Part shown: piece after piece, positions 12,356-23,252 of the stretch
Layout of the letters: every line of letters begins with the position of its first letter
Numbering within the stretch: position 1 is the first letter of the stretch
DNA from: Mesaphorura yosii
Taxonomy: Eukaryota > Arthropoda > Collembola > Poduromorpha > Tullbergiidae
Reading direction: 5' to 3'
DNA: 46,562 bases
Assembly (NCBI GenBank): GCA_009869945.1
Contig: WIXG01000499.1
Coordinates: forward strand, 1-46,562
The notes under the pieces: generated by a model
The model's database searches: none
The model's input: the letters and a program-made list of their open reading frames with translations, nothing else
What the model was told of the DNA's origin: nothing
Position numbers and translations under genes: made by a program

Positions 12356-14250
12356 ACGCGACGTGAACAGTATTCGCGTAGGTATTAATTTACAATTACT
12401 TAAGCGAAATCAGGTATTAGCAACAGTAACTTAAACTTGTAACGTTAACGGTCGCAGCCAGCAGGGAGCCGAAGCAGTGATAGAAATCCAAACTAGAGAC
12501 AAACGACGCAATAATTAGCGTGGTAGCTTAATGCATAAAGTAAGGGCAAATCATGACAGACGACTCTCACTCTCTTCTCTGAGTAAACTTGAACCTAAAC
12601 TTGCTAACTGTACTTAACGAGAGTATTAAAACACATGTCACACGCTTTGTATTTACATTACACTGAAGCCAAGAGTTGTATTATAGTAAATCATTGCTAC
12701 TTTAATTATTAGCTCTTAGCTAGTTTGCTAATTGCCAACTAACGCTGAAGCTGCAAATTAATCTCTCTTCTGAATGATCTCTACATGTATTATTTATTTG
12801 TGGAATACTAACCTTACTTAATTTAATTACAACAACGTACAAGTAAGTATTCTTATTTTGTCTTTTGTGCATTTACTTTTACTTTACAGTCTGAGCAATG
12901 TAACAGCAACAGCGAACAACTTACATTAAACAAGCAGTGAAACTGATAACGATAATGATAAGCCATAGCCATACTTCAATACGTTACGCTACACGCAAAG
13001 CAAAAGCAAAGGAAATTACTGATAAGTGACGCGACAAGCGAGTGTTGTTGATGTTGATATGAAATAATGCAATAATTAATTGGAGACAAACAAACCGAGA
13101 ATATACTCTTTGTTGTTTTTGTGTGGTACGTGTCACATGTCACATGTTGTGTTGTGCTTCTATCAGTTAATGCTACTGATTAGGCAAAAGCAGACAGAAA
13201 GATTGAGATCGATATTATTAGCTTTAGCCTTTAACGTTACGTAATGCGTGTCGTGTAAAAGTAAATGTAAATGTTGTGTAAAATGTGTTTGTTTTTTGTG
13301 TGTGCGTATTCTTGTAAGTCGGAGTGCAATTTACCGTTCCTGCGTCGCGCACGCGCCTCGGCGAGTGCACGCACGCGAAGGGTACTGTAGCAGGGTAGAT
13401 AGTTACTAATCTCATGTACTAAAATAGGATAAGCCTGTACCATGTTGTGTATTGACATATTCTTATCAGTAGCGATAGTATCTTGGATCTATGCAAATGT
13501 ACGCCGTACCGTAGGAGTGTAGCAGCAGCAACAACAGAAGCGGAGATCAGGCAGGCCAAGGTGGCCTTTGACCTTGAGCAGCGGCAGAGCAGAACAGAAA
13601 TTAGAGTGTCATAGCTAAAGAGCAAAGCATTTACTTACAGCGAGAAATGAGGCCATACGTAGCGACGAGAAGAGTAAAAATGAAAAGAAGTACTGGTATT
13701 TATGTAATTGTGACCTTTGACCGTGAACTAAACGAACCGAACCCGTATTTGTGTTGATTTGCAGTATTATTAATGGTTAATTGTTATTTACGATGTAAAA
13801 TTGTGTGTGCACGCACTGTACATCAAAAGGCTTTAGGCAGGCGTTGTTACTTAACTTCTTGAACTTATTTCACTACTGTCTTGTCTTATCACCTGAATTA
13901 TTTCTCTTCACTTCACCCTGAATGAACTGAATTTTAATTAGTGTAGAGTGTAAATTTGTTTTATCACAGACACATTGACTTTTTTAAAGTTTCCGTTTTC
14001 GTTTCCGTACTTATATCGAGCAGTAGCGAATGACTTAATTAACTTACTTGTGCATGTACTTTACATTGGCTACGGCTTTGCGGGTAAACAACTGAAGGCT
14101 ACGGCTACATTACTTAATAAAATCTTACAATTATCTTGTCTAATTTATAGTCTACAGTCTAGAATAAGTAATACAGATTATTGGATTTACGATGTGCATC
14201 TCTTTTGTAGTTTTTGTGTTGTGTGTTAATAAAATAAACCAACCAGATTC
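12356..14250 (+). other. Probable long AT-rich 3' UTR of the SANT-domain gene
   Basis: About 1.9 kb without coding potential separates this gene from the convergent phosphatase gene. It is rich in TAAT and TGTAA words and includes an AU-rich element nonamer TTATTTATT at 12790-12798. AATAAA signals occur at 14228-14233, directly before the opposite-strand gene ends. A long UTR with AU-rich elements would fit a regulated mRNA. Shorter isoforms using internal signals are possible. Confidence 0.45.
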
Positions 14251-15575
14251 TTAACCAGCCGCTGCGCACGCTGTCCGTGTTTGAGCTTCCCGAGAGACTC
14301 GGATCACGATTTCGTGGTCCTGAACGTCGGGATCAATCAGAATGGCCGTCTGGCGAACACGAAGTTTCTGTGCCCGGGCTGTCGGCATCGGCGCTTCTTC
14401 CTCGGAACTTTCATCATCATCGAGGGCATTTCTGACCGGTTTCGTCGTGGTTGCGTTGTAACCGGTAGCCACAAAGATTAGGTTCTTGTTCGAAGTCAAC
14501 ACTCCCGAACGAATACTCGAGCCAGCATCGAGAAACCCTTGCCAGTACGCCTCCAGAATTACGCGATGCGCCAGCCTATACTGCTCCGGCTTCTCTACGA
14601 GTGCTATCCGTTGATTTCTAATGTGGTACAGGTGAGCAAGGAAGTCCACGCCACGTCGCTCTTTGGCCATGTCAATCATGGCGTCCGCCAGCACGAAAGT
14701 TCCCGTCCGCCCAGCACCGTTCGAACAGTGAACCACGACCGGCCAAGCTTTGGTGTACGTGTCGGAGCTCCGGTACTTTAGAATCAGGTTCAGGAGCAGC
14801 TGTGCATCCGGGACCGGCACGCCCGTGCCAGCGCCGGCGGGGTCGGGCCAGGACAAGAAATGATAGTGAACCCAAACTCGCCCAACTCCGTTCTTCTTCA
14901 GAGAGTAGATCCTCACGGTGACGTCCGGGAACTCGTCTCTGCGTTGGAGCTCGATGGTCACGCTGCCGCGCTCGTCACGTGCATCGGGAAAGTACTTGGC
15001 GCACTTGTTCCTGTCGATTTCTTGCTGACTTGCGAGCATGACGACTTGTTGCACGTTGTACTGCCAAATCTAAACAAGACAGCCACGGTCTTTATCATTT
15101 TAGTATTAACCAGACAGGAAGGGCAGTGCAGCCTCGTGTGTGTTACCATTCGATAAAAGTCGTCGATGGTCGAGTCGAGTGGGCACTGAGTCGCGATGTA
15201 GCTGCGCTGGTACCTGTAGTCGTCGATCCAGTTGGCGGCGATGAAATCTGAAAAAGAGTCGCCAGGCATTTTCGTGAGCATCACGCGTGTGTCGTCGTAC
15301 GTCAGCAGATTGTGGTCTGGCAGCGGGTTGCGGTGCTTTGGCAGGTTTTCTGTGCGCGAGGCGTACGACCAATGGCGAAGCTGTGTCGTCGGCGAGCCCA
15401 GCCCGTTGAATTCGGTCGTGAAACCGTCGGCGGCGTCCATCTGTGCGATGTGGGATTCTAGATCGCTCAGGCGCACCGGTTTGCTCCGCAGGCTGGTGCT
15501 CTGCGCCTGCGCCGCATGGAGTAAAGCAACGAGCACGAATACGAGCGCGGACTGGATCGGCTTCGTGATTATCAT
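14251..15575 (-). CDS. Protein tyrosine phosphatase with signal peptide (putatively secreted)
   Basis: Two exons, 15575-15147 and 15069-14251, join in phase 0 at YRM|IWQ and give about 415 aa. Residues 1-25 form a clear signal peptide (hydrophobic SALVFVLVALLHAAQAQ). A single classical PTP domain follows: substrate-loop region FIAANWIDDYRYQ, IATQCPL (normally Q-G-P-L), WPD loop at about 217-219, and the P-loop VHCSNGAGRTGTF with catalytic Cys near 258 and the conserved Arg. Catalytic residues appear intact, so Tyr(P) dephosphorylation is expected. No transmembrane segment follows the domain; the ~80-residue tail is acidic (DDDESSEEE) and then polar. A secreted or luminal enzyme is therefore likely. 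Alternatively, upstream exons of a receptor PTP could have been missed, but the ATG and signal peptide argue against that. Confidence 0.85.
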
Positions 15576-17213
15576 GATGGATGGAGACTGACTACGGCAA
15601 CTGCGCGCGGCAGCGATCAAATTCAGGTCGCCCCATTTTCATGCGATGGAATCAGAGGTCAAATGCTGACGTGCGGCACAGCACAGGCAAGGCACGACAC
15701 GACTAGCGATAGCGAAGGAAAGAGAAATATTTTCGAAATCACGACTAAAGATGGTAAAGACAACAGTGGCCTGCTAATTTTCAGGATCTGGGCTTCCATA
15801 TTCCACTTTTGATCTCTGCCCTGCCCTGCCCGTTCTTGACCCAGAGCAGAGCGAGCGAGATCTAAAATTAAATGTGACTGCCGAGTCTGTTGTTGGTTGA
15901 AAGTTCGACTCACAAACTCCGATTACAAATTCGCGAATTCCTATACTAATGTGGTAGGTGTTTACAAGTTTATGAAGCACTCCGCATTTGCTCCTAATGT
16001 GTTGTGCTTGTGGTTGCATATTTGACAGTTATTCCAATTATTGATGATTTGTCAAATTGGCCGAATTCCAGCTGTGGTTAGGCTGTGGAACTGCGGTTAT
16101 GATAGCGGTTCAGACGCAGACGGAGTCGGCAACTCGGCATTTGACTTCACCTGAGAAAGATTCTTCTATGAACAGTGAATTTGCATTTCAGCCTTTCAGT
16201 TGTGGTACTCTCGCGAAGTCAAGTGTAATCAATTCGCAAATCCAAATGCCCCTTGCAGATTAACTGTCAAGGTCAAGCTTGATAATGACTTTGATTGCTT
16301 TTTGATCTGACACGAAAGGCCAAGGCATGAAAAAATAAATGTCAAACGCAAAGTGCTTCATACAAAGCAAATCATACACGAGTCGAATGATTACGTAACC
16401 ATTTTCTGCTTCAGCGACTTAATTTCGATCTGATTCTCGTTCACTCTCACGCTCGGTCTCGCACGTAATTAATTAACAGGCAATTTAAGTCAGATGTGTT
16501 GTAAATGAATGTACTTAAGAATCTTGAGTCTTGAGCCAAAATTTGAGCTCATTTTGTTCATTTGTTTACGTCTACGTCACGAGTGTCAATGGGTTCCGAC
16601 AATTATTGACTGCTCGATGATGTCATATTCTTATTTCGACGTAATTTGACTTAGACCAGTGAGTTTCTGGGAGCGCAACCTTTAGACTTTTTGTTGCTGC
16701 GCAGGTGTGCTGAACAATGGCCCATAAATCCTTACGAGTAAGTCATCGACGTCATAAGCACAAGAACATAAGCACGCCGATCTTTCTTTGAATGACCATC
16801 GTAAAACTTGATCTGCCTTGTTAAGAGGGAGGCGAGACTCTCTCGTAGGTTCAGTTTCTGATTCTTGGAATGGAGCAGAAACGAGTTCTTGCGCCCATGC
16901 ACTCTGCACCAAATACCTTTGTATGGAATTCTGCAACTCTGTAGTTTCCCACCTCATTTTGCTTTTCATCTCTGATCTTGATTTCTGAGTATAAATTCAT
17001 TACGTCGCAGAGCAGAGCATCCACATTCAACCTTAGATCGAAGGGAGTTCAGTTGAAGTCAGAGATTCCAGCATCGAACTAAAACTCACCTTGCCTCATA
17101 ATTTTATACTTTTTTGAACTTCAACTCGACGTTTCCGACTTTCATTGCTGGTGCTTGCTCTTTCTGTCGCTCACGTATTTGTTTATCTGCGAATTCCCCT
17201 TGAAACTTTAAAC
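15576..17213. other. Divergent intergenic region between PTP (-) and Tret1-like gene (+)
   Basis: About 1.6 kb holds the promoters of two divergently transcribed genes. No family-like open frame was found on either strand. The only clear element is the TATA box at 16990. Confidence 0.55.
16990..16996 (+). promoter_or_regulatory. TATA box of Tret1-like gene
   Basis: TATAAAT lies about 220 bp upstream of the ATG. A start site would be expected around 17020, in the acattcaacc region. The spacing is normal for arthropod core promoters. Confidence 0.55.
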
Positions 17214-18981
17214 ATGGGAGACATTTACACTTGCGATGAGAAATGTGACGAGGACGCTTCGGAGTGCCTCCGATTTCTCCCAAAGCGAAGGACGCAAATC
17301 GTATCAGCAGCCATCGGTAAGGAAATCGAATCGAAATCAGCCTCGATCTCAAATTTAAATTCGTTTCGTTTCAGTCTGTCAGTTGTTTCATGTTTAATTA
17401 TTTCTTTGTGCAGCTACGATTGGCTCCTTCGGTCTTGGCACCGTCCTCGGCTGGTCAGCGCCCGCACTTCCTCTGCTCTCCACATCTGGCGACTTTGGAG
17501 AACTCACCAGAGACGAGAAGAGTTACATTGCATCCTTTGCCTTGGTAAGAAGACATTCTACGTTCGACACGATTGCGATATTTCGAATCCTCAAAGCCTG
17601 AATCCTAATTTCGTCGCTTTTCTGTCGTCTACAGTTTGGTGCTCTCTTTTCGCCTCCATCGGCCGCCTTCCTCATGAACCGCTTCGGTCGCAAGTCTGCC
17701 ATGTTCGTCTTCGCCATTCCTTTCATACTTGGCTGGCTCCTCATCGCGTTCGCCGATTCCATCGCGATGCTATACGTTGGCCGGTTCGTCACCGGGCTGG
17801 CAGGTTCAGCTTTCACAACGATCGTCCCAGTCTACGTGGGCGAAATCGCAGATAAGAAGATTCGTGGCGCGCTGTCCACGATGATGATCCTCATGCTGGT
17901 CAGTGGCGTTCTGTTTGCATTCACGCTGGGCACATTCACAACGTGGCAGGCATTGTCGCTCTGGCTTGTCGGCGTGCCAGCGATTCTTCTGGCACTCCTG
18001 CCATTCTTGCCAGAAACCCCGCGTTACTACATCAGCCAGTCCAAGACGGAGGAAGCCAGGGAGAGTCTCATGTACCTTCGAGGAGTGAAGTCTCCCATCC
18101 AAGTGCAGCGTGCCCTCGAATCAATTCAAGCCAACTACAAGCAGGACGTGGAAGACTCCGCTTCATGGCGCGACCTTTTCGTCGCATCCAGCATCAAGCC
18201 AATCCTCATGTCCATGGCCCTCATCTTCTTCCAGCAGATGTGTGGTGCGAACGCAGTCTCCTTCCGCCAAGTTGAAGTCGTTGAGTCGGCCAATACGGGA
18301 CTTGACGCCAATGTCGCGTCCATCATCATCGCAGCGAGTCAAGTGGCACTCGTGCTAGTGCCCACCTTCACAGTGGACCGAATCGGGCGTAAAGTGCTAA
18401 TGCTCGCCTCGGAAGCCATCATGATTCTGGGGCTAGCGGGTCTCGCCGTCTACTTCCACTTGAAGGAAGCCGATGCAGCAGCAACCGAAGGCATGGGCTG
18501 GCTTCCGCTTGGCAGTCTCCTCGTTTTCACGATCGGATACAACGTGGGCATGGGCCCCATCCCGTTTGTGGTGTCGGCCGAACTGCTCCCGTCGCAGAGC
18601 AGAGGACTCGCGACAGCCGTCGTGATTGAGTTCTACTACATCCTCTCCACACTCACGACCCTCTTCTTTGGAAACATCACCGAGAAACTCGGCTGGACCC
18701 TTTCGTACGGACTCTTCGCGGCCGTCTGCGTCATCGGCGCCCTGTTCATCGTGTTTGTCATCCCCGAGACGAAGGGACGAAGCGCAGAACAAATCGAACT
18801 GCTGTTTAAGAGAAAGAGTACCGTGCGCAAGGTGAGCATCAGAAGCAGCATGAAAAGCAATGCCAGTGTCAGTGCCAATGCTAACGGCAATGGCACGAGT
18901 GCGGCCGAGGACGTGAAGGGAACCACCAATTCTACTAAGATTTCCACATCTGGAGTGGACAACCCAGCATTTCAAGTGTGA
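17214..18981 (+). CDS. Tret1: Facilitated trehalose transporter Tret1-like (MFS sugar porter)
   Basis: Three exons, 17214-17316, 17414-17544 and 17635-18981, splice in phases 1 and 0 to about 526 aa. The N-terminal ~35 residues are cytosolic and Cys/Glu-rich. Twelve membrane segments follow, with sugar-porter signatures: NRFGRKSAM after TM2, the RFVTGLAG...YVGEIADKKIRG block, PETPRYY before the central loop, QQMCGANAV in TM7, DRIGRK after TM8, and PETKGRSAEQIE at the C-terminus. The Tret1/GLUT-like family moves trehalose or hexoses down their gradient across the plasma membrane; the substrate cannot be fixed from sequence. The Ser/Asn-rich tail is typical. The first ATG with an in-frame signature is at 17214. 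Confidence 0.93.
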
Positions 18982-19320
18982 ATGAGTCTCACAGTATTTT
19001 TTGATCTCTTTTGGTTATGTTTGTATTAATGCACTTTACTTAACGCACTTGTGATATTAAAAACTGAAGTAATGCAATAAAATCGTTCTCAGCACCTCAG
19101 AAATCTTGCACAGATTTTTCACAGATGTGAAGAATACGAAGTCATAACAGGTTTGGTGTGTAATCAAGTGAGCGACACGACGAATATTGCCTGCGTCTGC
19201 TGCACTGAAAGCGTGTGCCAAAATTAAAAAGTGAATGTTTGTCAAGATGCAGATGGCAGAACACAATCTAGGTCAGTGATTGACTTATTACAAGTTAATT
19301 GCTCCTCGATTATCAACAAT

Positions 19321-19393
19321 GGGGATGTAGCTCAGATGGTAGAGCGCTCGCTTAGCATGTGAGAGGTACGGAGATCGATACTCCGCATCTCCA
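19321..19393 (+). tRNA. tRNA-Ala-AGC: tRNA-Ala (anticodon AGC)
   Basis: A full cloverleaf can be drawn. The acceptor stem GGGGATG pairs with CATCTCC with one G-U pair. The D arm is GCTC/GAGC, and the anticodon stem CTCGC/GTGAG carries the loop TTAGCAT (anticodon AGC). The T arm is CGGAG/CTCCG with loop ATCGATA, a loop form common in animal tRNA-Ala. The discriminator is A. There is no intron and no encoded CCA. A TTTT tract at 19399-19402 fits Pol III termination. The gene stands alone. Confidence 0.97.
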
Positions 19394-20111
19394 TCTAACT
19401 TTTGCAATTTTTTGCAACTTGCAAAAACATTCCTATATGTATTCACCATTCGCATGTTTCAAGTTCGGAAGCCACTAAAATTATCAGGAGGGATTTATCA
19501 TATGTTGGTGGGATTAAAAGTTTAATAAAACGAGCTGAATGGTTTAGCCAAAGGTTAACCAGCCAGTTGAGGTTCGTGATCATAATATTTTAATAACCAA
19601 CACATGAGCACAAATTACTAATAAATTGATGGTGCTCAAATGCGTTGGGCACTTGACCCTTGACTTCTCCGGCTTTGGATGTTGTGTTGTGTTGCACCCG
19701 GCTTGATCCTTCTCGACTCGTGTTGAAATCATTCACTCATCGCGGACAGTGGACGATAACATTCTTATCTTTCTACATGTACGATATCTCCTGTTCCTGC
19801 ACCATGTGCCATTTCACAACGCCCATTGGCATGGCACTTCGTGGCTACTTCGTGCCAGTACTTGACAATTCAGAAATAGGAGTAACCTCAGCCTCAGCAG
19901 GCAAGGGCCAGGAGGAGCATTTCCGCAGAAATAACAGCAATAAATGAATTTAGCAATGGCAATGGCACTTGTTGTTAGTGACAAACGTTTCCATGTCACT
20001 TAATGACGATGATGGAGTTCACTAAATATTCTTGTAAGGTTTCGCAATTTTTGTTGTAATTTCATATCAAAACAAACTACTCAATCAAGCACTTCGACAA
20101 TCAGGACCCGA

Positions 20112-20154
20112 ATAAAAGCTCGCCCGTTTCCTCTGCGGGTCATCGCCATCAGTC
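20112..20154 (+). promoter_or_regulatory. TATA-like element and initiator of PL14-like gene
   Basis: ATAAAAG at 20112-20118 is followed about 38 bp later by a TCAGTC initiator-like motif at 20149-20154, 35 bp before the ATG. The core promoter looks intact although the reading frame downstream is broken. Confidence 0.45.
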
Positions 20155-20185
20155 AGTCAGAGTCTAATCAAAGGCAATCATAATC

Positions 20186-20944
20186 ATGGCTCTTTGGTCC
20201 TCGACCTTACTTTTGGCTCTCATCGCCTGCTCCTGGAGCCCAAGCTCCTCTGTGCCCCAAAAGGCACCAGCCACGATCCAGTTCGTGGACCACCTCGGCA
20301 ACAATCTGACAGCCACATGGACTTCCGCGCCGACCCACGCTGAAAGAAGCGTTTAACGTCAACAGCATTGCGTGGGGCAACCACAACGCTATTTTGTGGG
20401 CCAGCGGTGGCATTGATGTCATTTACCCCGCCGGCAGCTACTCACCAAGCGAAGGGCTGGTCGTCTGCGGATTCGGCCTGGAGAACAAATACAAAGTGTA
20501 CAACACGGCCATCTTCCGCTACTCCGTCTTCTTCCCTGCTGATTCAACTTCGTGATGGGCGGCAAGCTGCCAGGCTTGTACGGAGGCTACCCATGCAGAG
20601 GTGGCAACCACGCGAACGACTGCTTCTCGACGAGGCTGATGTGGCGTGACTACGGGAAAGGAGAACTCTATTGGCGTGTGGACCTTCCAAACGGGAGTTT
20701 GGACCGAGCTGGAGCAAGTCCTTACGCTCAACACGCCTGGACAGCAGAATGGCTACATATCCACCAGAGTTAATGGGGTGGAGAGGATCCAGTTCGACAA
20801 CCTTGTATTCAGGGCATAAATTATGGCAGCATGGTCGTCGATGGGTTGATGGTGCAGGCCTTCTTCGGCGGTGGCTCTTCGCTCTGGGCCACACCGACAC
20901 GACAAGTGACCAAGTTCAAAGACTTTGTTTTGTACACTGCATAA
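20186..20944 (+). pseudogene. Polysaccharide lyase family 14-like (alginate/glucuronan lyase-like), four frame changes
   Basis: An intronless gene starting with a signal peptide (MALWSSTLLLALIACSW). Homology continues to the end only by switching frame four times: near 20337, near 20541 (a missing T in the stretch coding PADFNF), near 20672 and near 20816. Family landmarks remain: GGKLPGLYGG, CFSTRLMWR, LNTPG..NG, and a C-terminal FFGG...WATP...FKDF segment, ending at taa 20942-20944. AATAAA at 21048-21053 is intact. PL14 enzymes are secreted lyases that cleave glucuronan or alginate by beta-elimination. Protein-level similarity survives in every segment, so this is either a young pseudogene or a cluster of single-base sequence errors. 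No joined product is assumed here. Confidence 0.75.
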
Positions 20945-21603
20945 GCCTACGTTCCTGATTAACAGTGTCACAATTCACGTTCTCTGCTGTACTCATTTAC
21001 TCAATTCACGAATCGCATAATCGCAATCACGAAATCCGATCAGCTGTCAATAAAATATGGAAATATAGAGCCGTGCATTTAGCAAGCACGTGATACCACT
21101 GCACTCGAACTCTTGCATGTATAACTAAATGTATTGCTGCATTGGCTATCTATCGGCGCAGACTTACCCGCGACCAATTCTGCACTTGTCAGAATCGAGC
21201 ATCATTACAAGTACAAAAGAATGTGACATGCATAATCACTTTAATTATTTGCTTAAAGCGAGAATACAAGATAGCAAACCAACTACGAATTACGATATTA
21301 CGAATTATGTTCGCTCACGTCCGTCTGTTGTCCTTTAGCTGGCTGGCTCATCGTCCCAGAACGGGGTCGTTTCGCCTCGTTCTGGTCGTATCGGTATTCG
21401 AGTCAGTGGGTCATTCCTGATTGCGCCGCTGCCTGCTCGTTTACCTACCTGATCGCGCCGTCGGCTGCTGTCATTATTGCCAAAAGAGTGACAAATTCCT
21501 TTCTGAACCCATTAGCCCGAATTTGGGACAGTGGATAGTTTAAAACCCTTATCACCGGCACAATTCAATCAACTGCACTTCAGTCGTTGAAAGTTAGTAA
21601 ACC
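20945..21603 (+). other. Intergenic: PL14-like 3' end and EcKinase promoter
   Basis: The poly(A) signal at 21048-21053 ends the PL14-like unit. A TTTAAAA TATA variant at 21539-21545 and TTCAGT at 21579-21584 form a plausible core promoter for the gene at 21604; a GATA-type TTATCA site lies between them. No other gene is seen. Confidence 0.5.
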
Positions 21604-22908
21604 ATGAAAGGCGCTACGGGAGATTCTACCGTCGCCGTCGCTGATTATCAGCGCATTCTCTCCAAGAATGGAATCAAAGACACGATTACTGAGGTCCAAA
21701 TCGAGACTCCAGCCCTCGCCGGCGAACATCTCGGCAGTGACTGCTTCTGTGTCACCCTCAAGCTCGCCAATGGCCAACCAGATCGTCACTTGTTTGTGAA
21801 GCGAGTCAGCGCCAACCCGCCAGACTTCTTCAAGGACGTAGGGCTCTTTAACAAGGAGTCTTCATTCGTTAACGATTTGCTCAAGGATTTGAGAGCTGTC
21901 CACGCAGCTGCTAGACTCAAGCAACCGCTCGACTTCTTCCCACGCTACCTGCACGCGGATGAAGAGCGGATCGTGATGGACAACCTCTCCAAGGAGGGCT
22001 ATGCCACCATCTCCAAACTGGTCAAGCTTGACTTGGAGCACGTGAAACACGTACTGGACAAATTGGCTCTCTTCCATTCTCTGAGCTATGGCATGGATAG
22101 AGACGAAGCGCTGCAACGCTATCCTTTCCTCCGAGAAAGACTCTACGTGGAAGGCAAGGAAGTATTCAACATCACGTATGACAATCTGATTCGGACTCGG
22201 ATTGCTGTGCTGAGAGCCTCTGTATCGACGCTGGCTGCTGGCTCGGCGGAGAGGGCAGTCAAGTTCCTGGAGCAGAGACTGGGCACTGTGTACGGCCACG
22301 TGCTTGGGGCAATCAGCCACAAGAGCCCACATTTGTTCTACGTGGTCGACCACGGCGACTGCTGGATCACCAACCTGCTTTTCAAGAAGGATCCTGCGAC
22401 CGGAGCGCTGCATCACGTCTTTCTCGACTTTCAGGTTTGTTAGCATGCGCACGTAATTTTAAAAGCTGGGGCGCTTTCTTTACCCATTTCCCATTTTTTG
22501 CAGCTGATGCGACTCGGCTCTCCCTCGCTGGATCTTTGCTACTTTCTTTTCACATCCACACAGCCCAAATTGCTCTGCAACAACTGGAAGCAGCTGCTCC
22601 GGTTCTACTACGAGCGGCTCCAAGCAAATCTGGAACTGCAAGGCAAAGAATTTCCCCACTCGTTCGCCGATTTCTTGGCCGACTTCAAATCAAAGTTCCA
22701 GTTCGGATTCTGGCTCAACATGACATTCTTCACGGGATTCGACATCTTTCCTCACATCGATATGGGGAAAGTGGAGACCGACGTGGAAGACACGGGACTC
22801 GGGCAGCAGATTGCCAACTGGATTCAAGGAAATCGGAAGCGGGCTGAAGAGCTGGCAGGCGAAATTGTGGTTCTGGTTGACACTTTTCATGAGATTTACG
22901 TTGACTAA
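21604..22908 (+). CDS. EcKinase / CHK kinase-like protein
   Basis: Two exons, 21604-22434 and 22504-22908, join in phase 0 at DFQ|LMR and give 411 aa. The kinase-like core is recognisable. A nucleotide-binding lobe contains HLFVKRV. The Brenner-type catalytic motif HGDCWITNLLF lies at residues 250-260, and the metal-binding LDFQ at 274-277 spans the intron. The family's LMRLGSPSLDLCYFLF block follows. In insects, relatives of this family phosphorylate ecdysteroids or take part in detoxification. The substrate here is unknown. Catalytic residues appear intact. Confidence 0.9.
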
Positions 22909-22969
22909 ATTTATTGACAGGTTTGATGTAATTTATGTGCGCCTCGCCTACGTCTACTTTAATGCAATC

Positions 22970-22975
22970 AATAAA
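22970..22975 (+). terminator. Poly(A) signal for EcKinase-like gene
   Basis: AATAAA about 60 bp after the stop. It abuts, on the opposite strand, a gustatory-receptor-like remnant. Confidence 0.6.
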
Positions 22976-22979
22976 TTCC

Positions 22980-23110
22980 CTGAGCCCTTAGCAAGAAAAT
23001 CTACTAACGTCAATTTCGCTTCACGTTCCATGTAGTAAAAAGTGCTTACCGCGAATTTAAACGGGGCAAATGAAGCTGAGTATGCTCGAATGTACTTTTT
23101 AATTCCACCT
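22980..23110 (-). pseudogene. GR-like C-terminal fragment (remnant)
   Basis: On the minus strand this stretch encodes KKYIRAYSASFAPFKFAVST, then FYYMEREAKLTLVDFLAKGS. This is the same C-terminal block found in the GR-like genes at 23253 and 24761. No upstream exons are present: the next gene's 3' end begins at 23253. It overlaps the 3' end of the EcKinase transcript on the other strand. It is probably the tail of a deleted tandem copy. Confidence 0.6.
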
Positions 23111-23252
23111 GGTTCGTACATAAAAAGGAATTCTACTCAAGACAGAAGCAAGAAACTCAATTTTAATTGTAAGGTCCATCAGAAAGATTGTTTACTGTAT
23201 GGGTAACAATTACTACGTACTGAGTAAAAGCACTAGCATATTTTCCTAATTC

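Larger units (their letters stand above)
18982..20185. other. Intergenic region with Tret1 3' end, a tRNA gene and the PL14-like promoter
   Basis: AATAAA at 19076-19081 probably ends the Tret1-like transcript. The tRNA-Ala gene is at 19321. The remaining DNA shows no coding potential. An ATAAAAG element at 20112-20118 and an initiator-like TCAGTC at 20149 precede the next start codon. Confidence 0.6.

Noticed and set aside
15232..15591. Plus-strand open frame opposite the phosphatase first exon
   Set aside because: Antisense shadow of a GC-rich coding exon whose minus-strand product is clearly a PTP.
16682..16969. 95-codon minus-strand open frame in the PTP-Tret1 spacer
   Set aside because: No recognisable motif, no plausible splice partners and no signal peptide; expected by chance.
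18433..18975. Long minus-strand open frame antisense to the Tret1-like gene
   Set aside because: It mirrors the codon structure of the real plus-strand exon and has no family resemblance.
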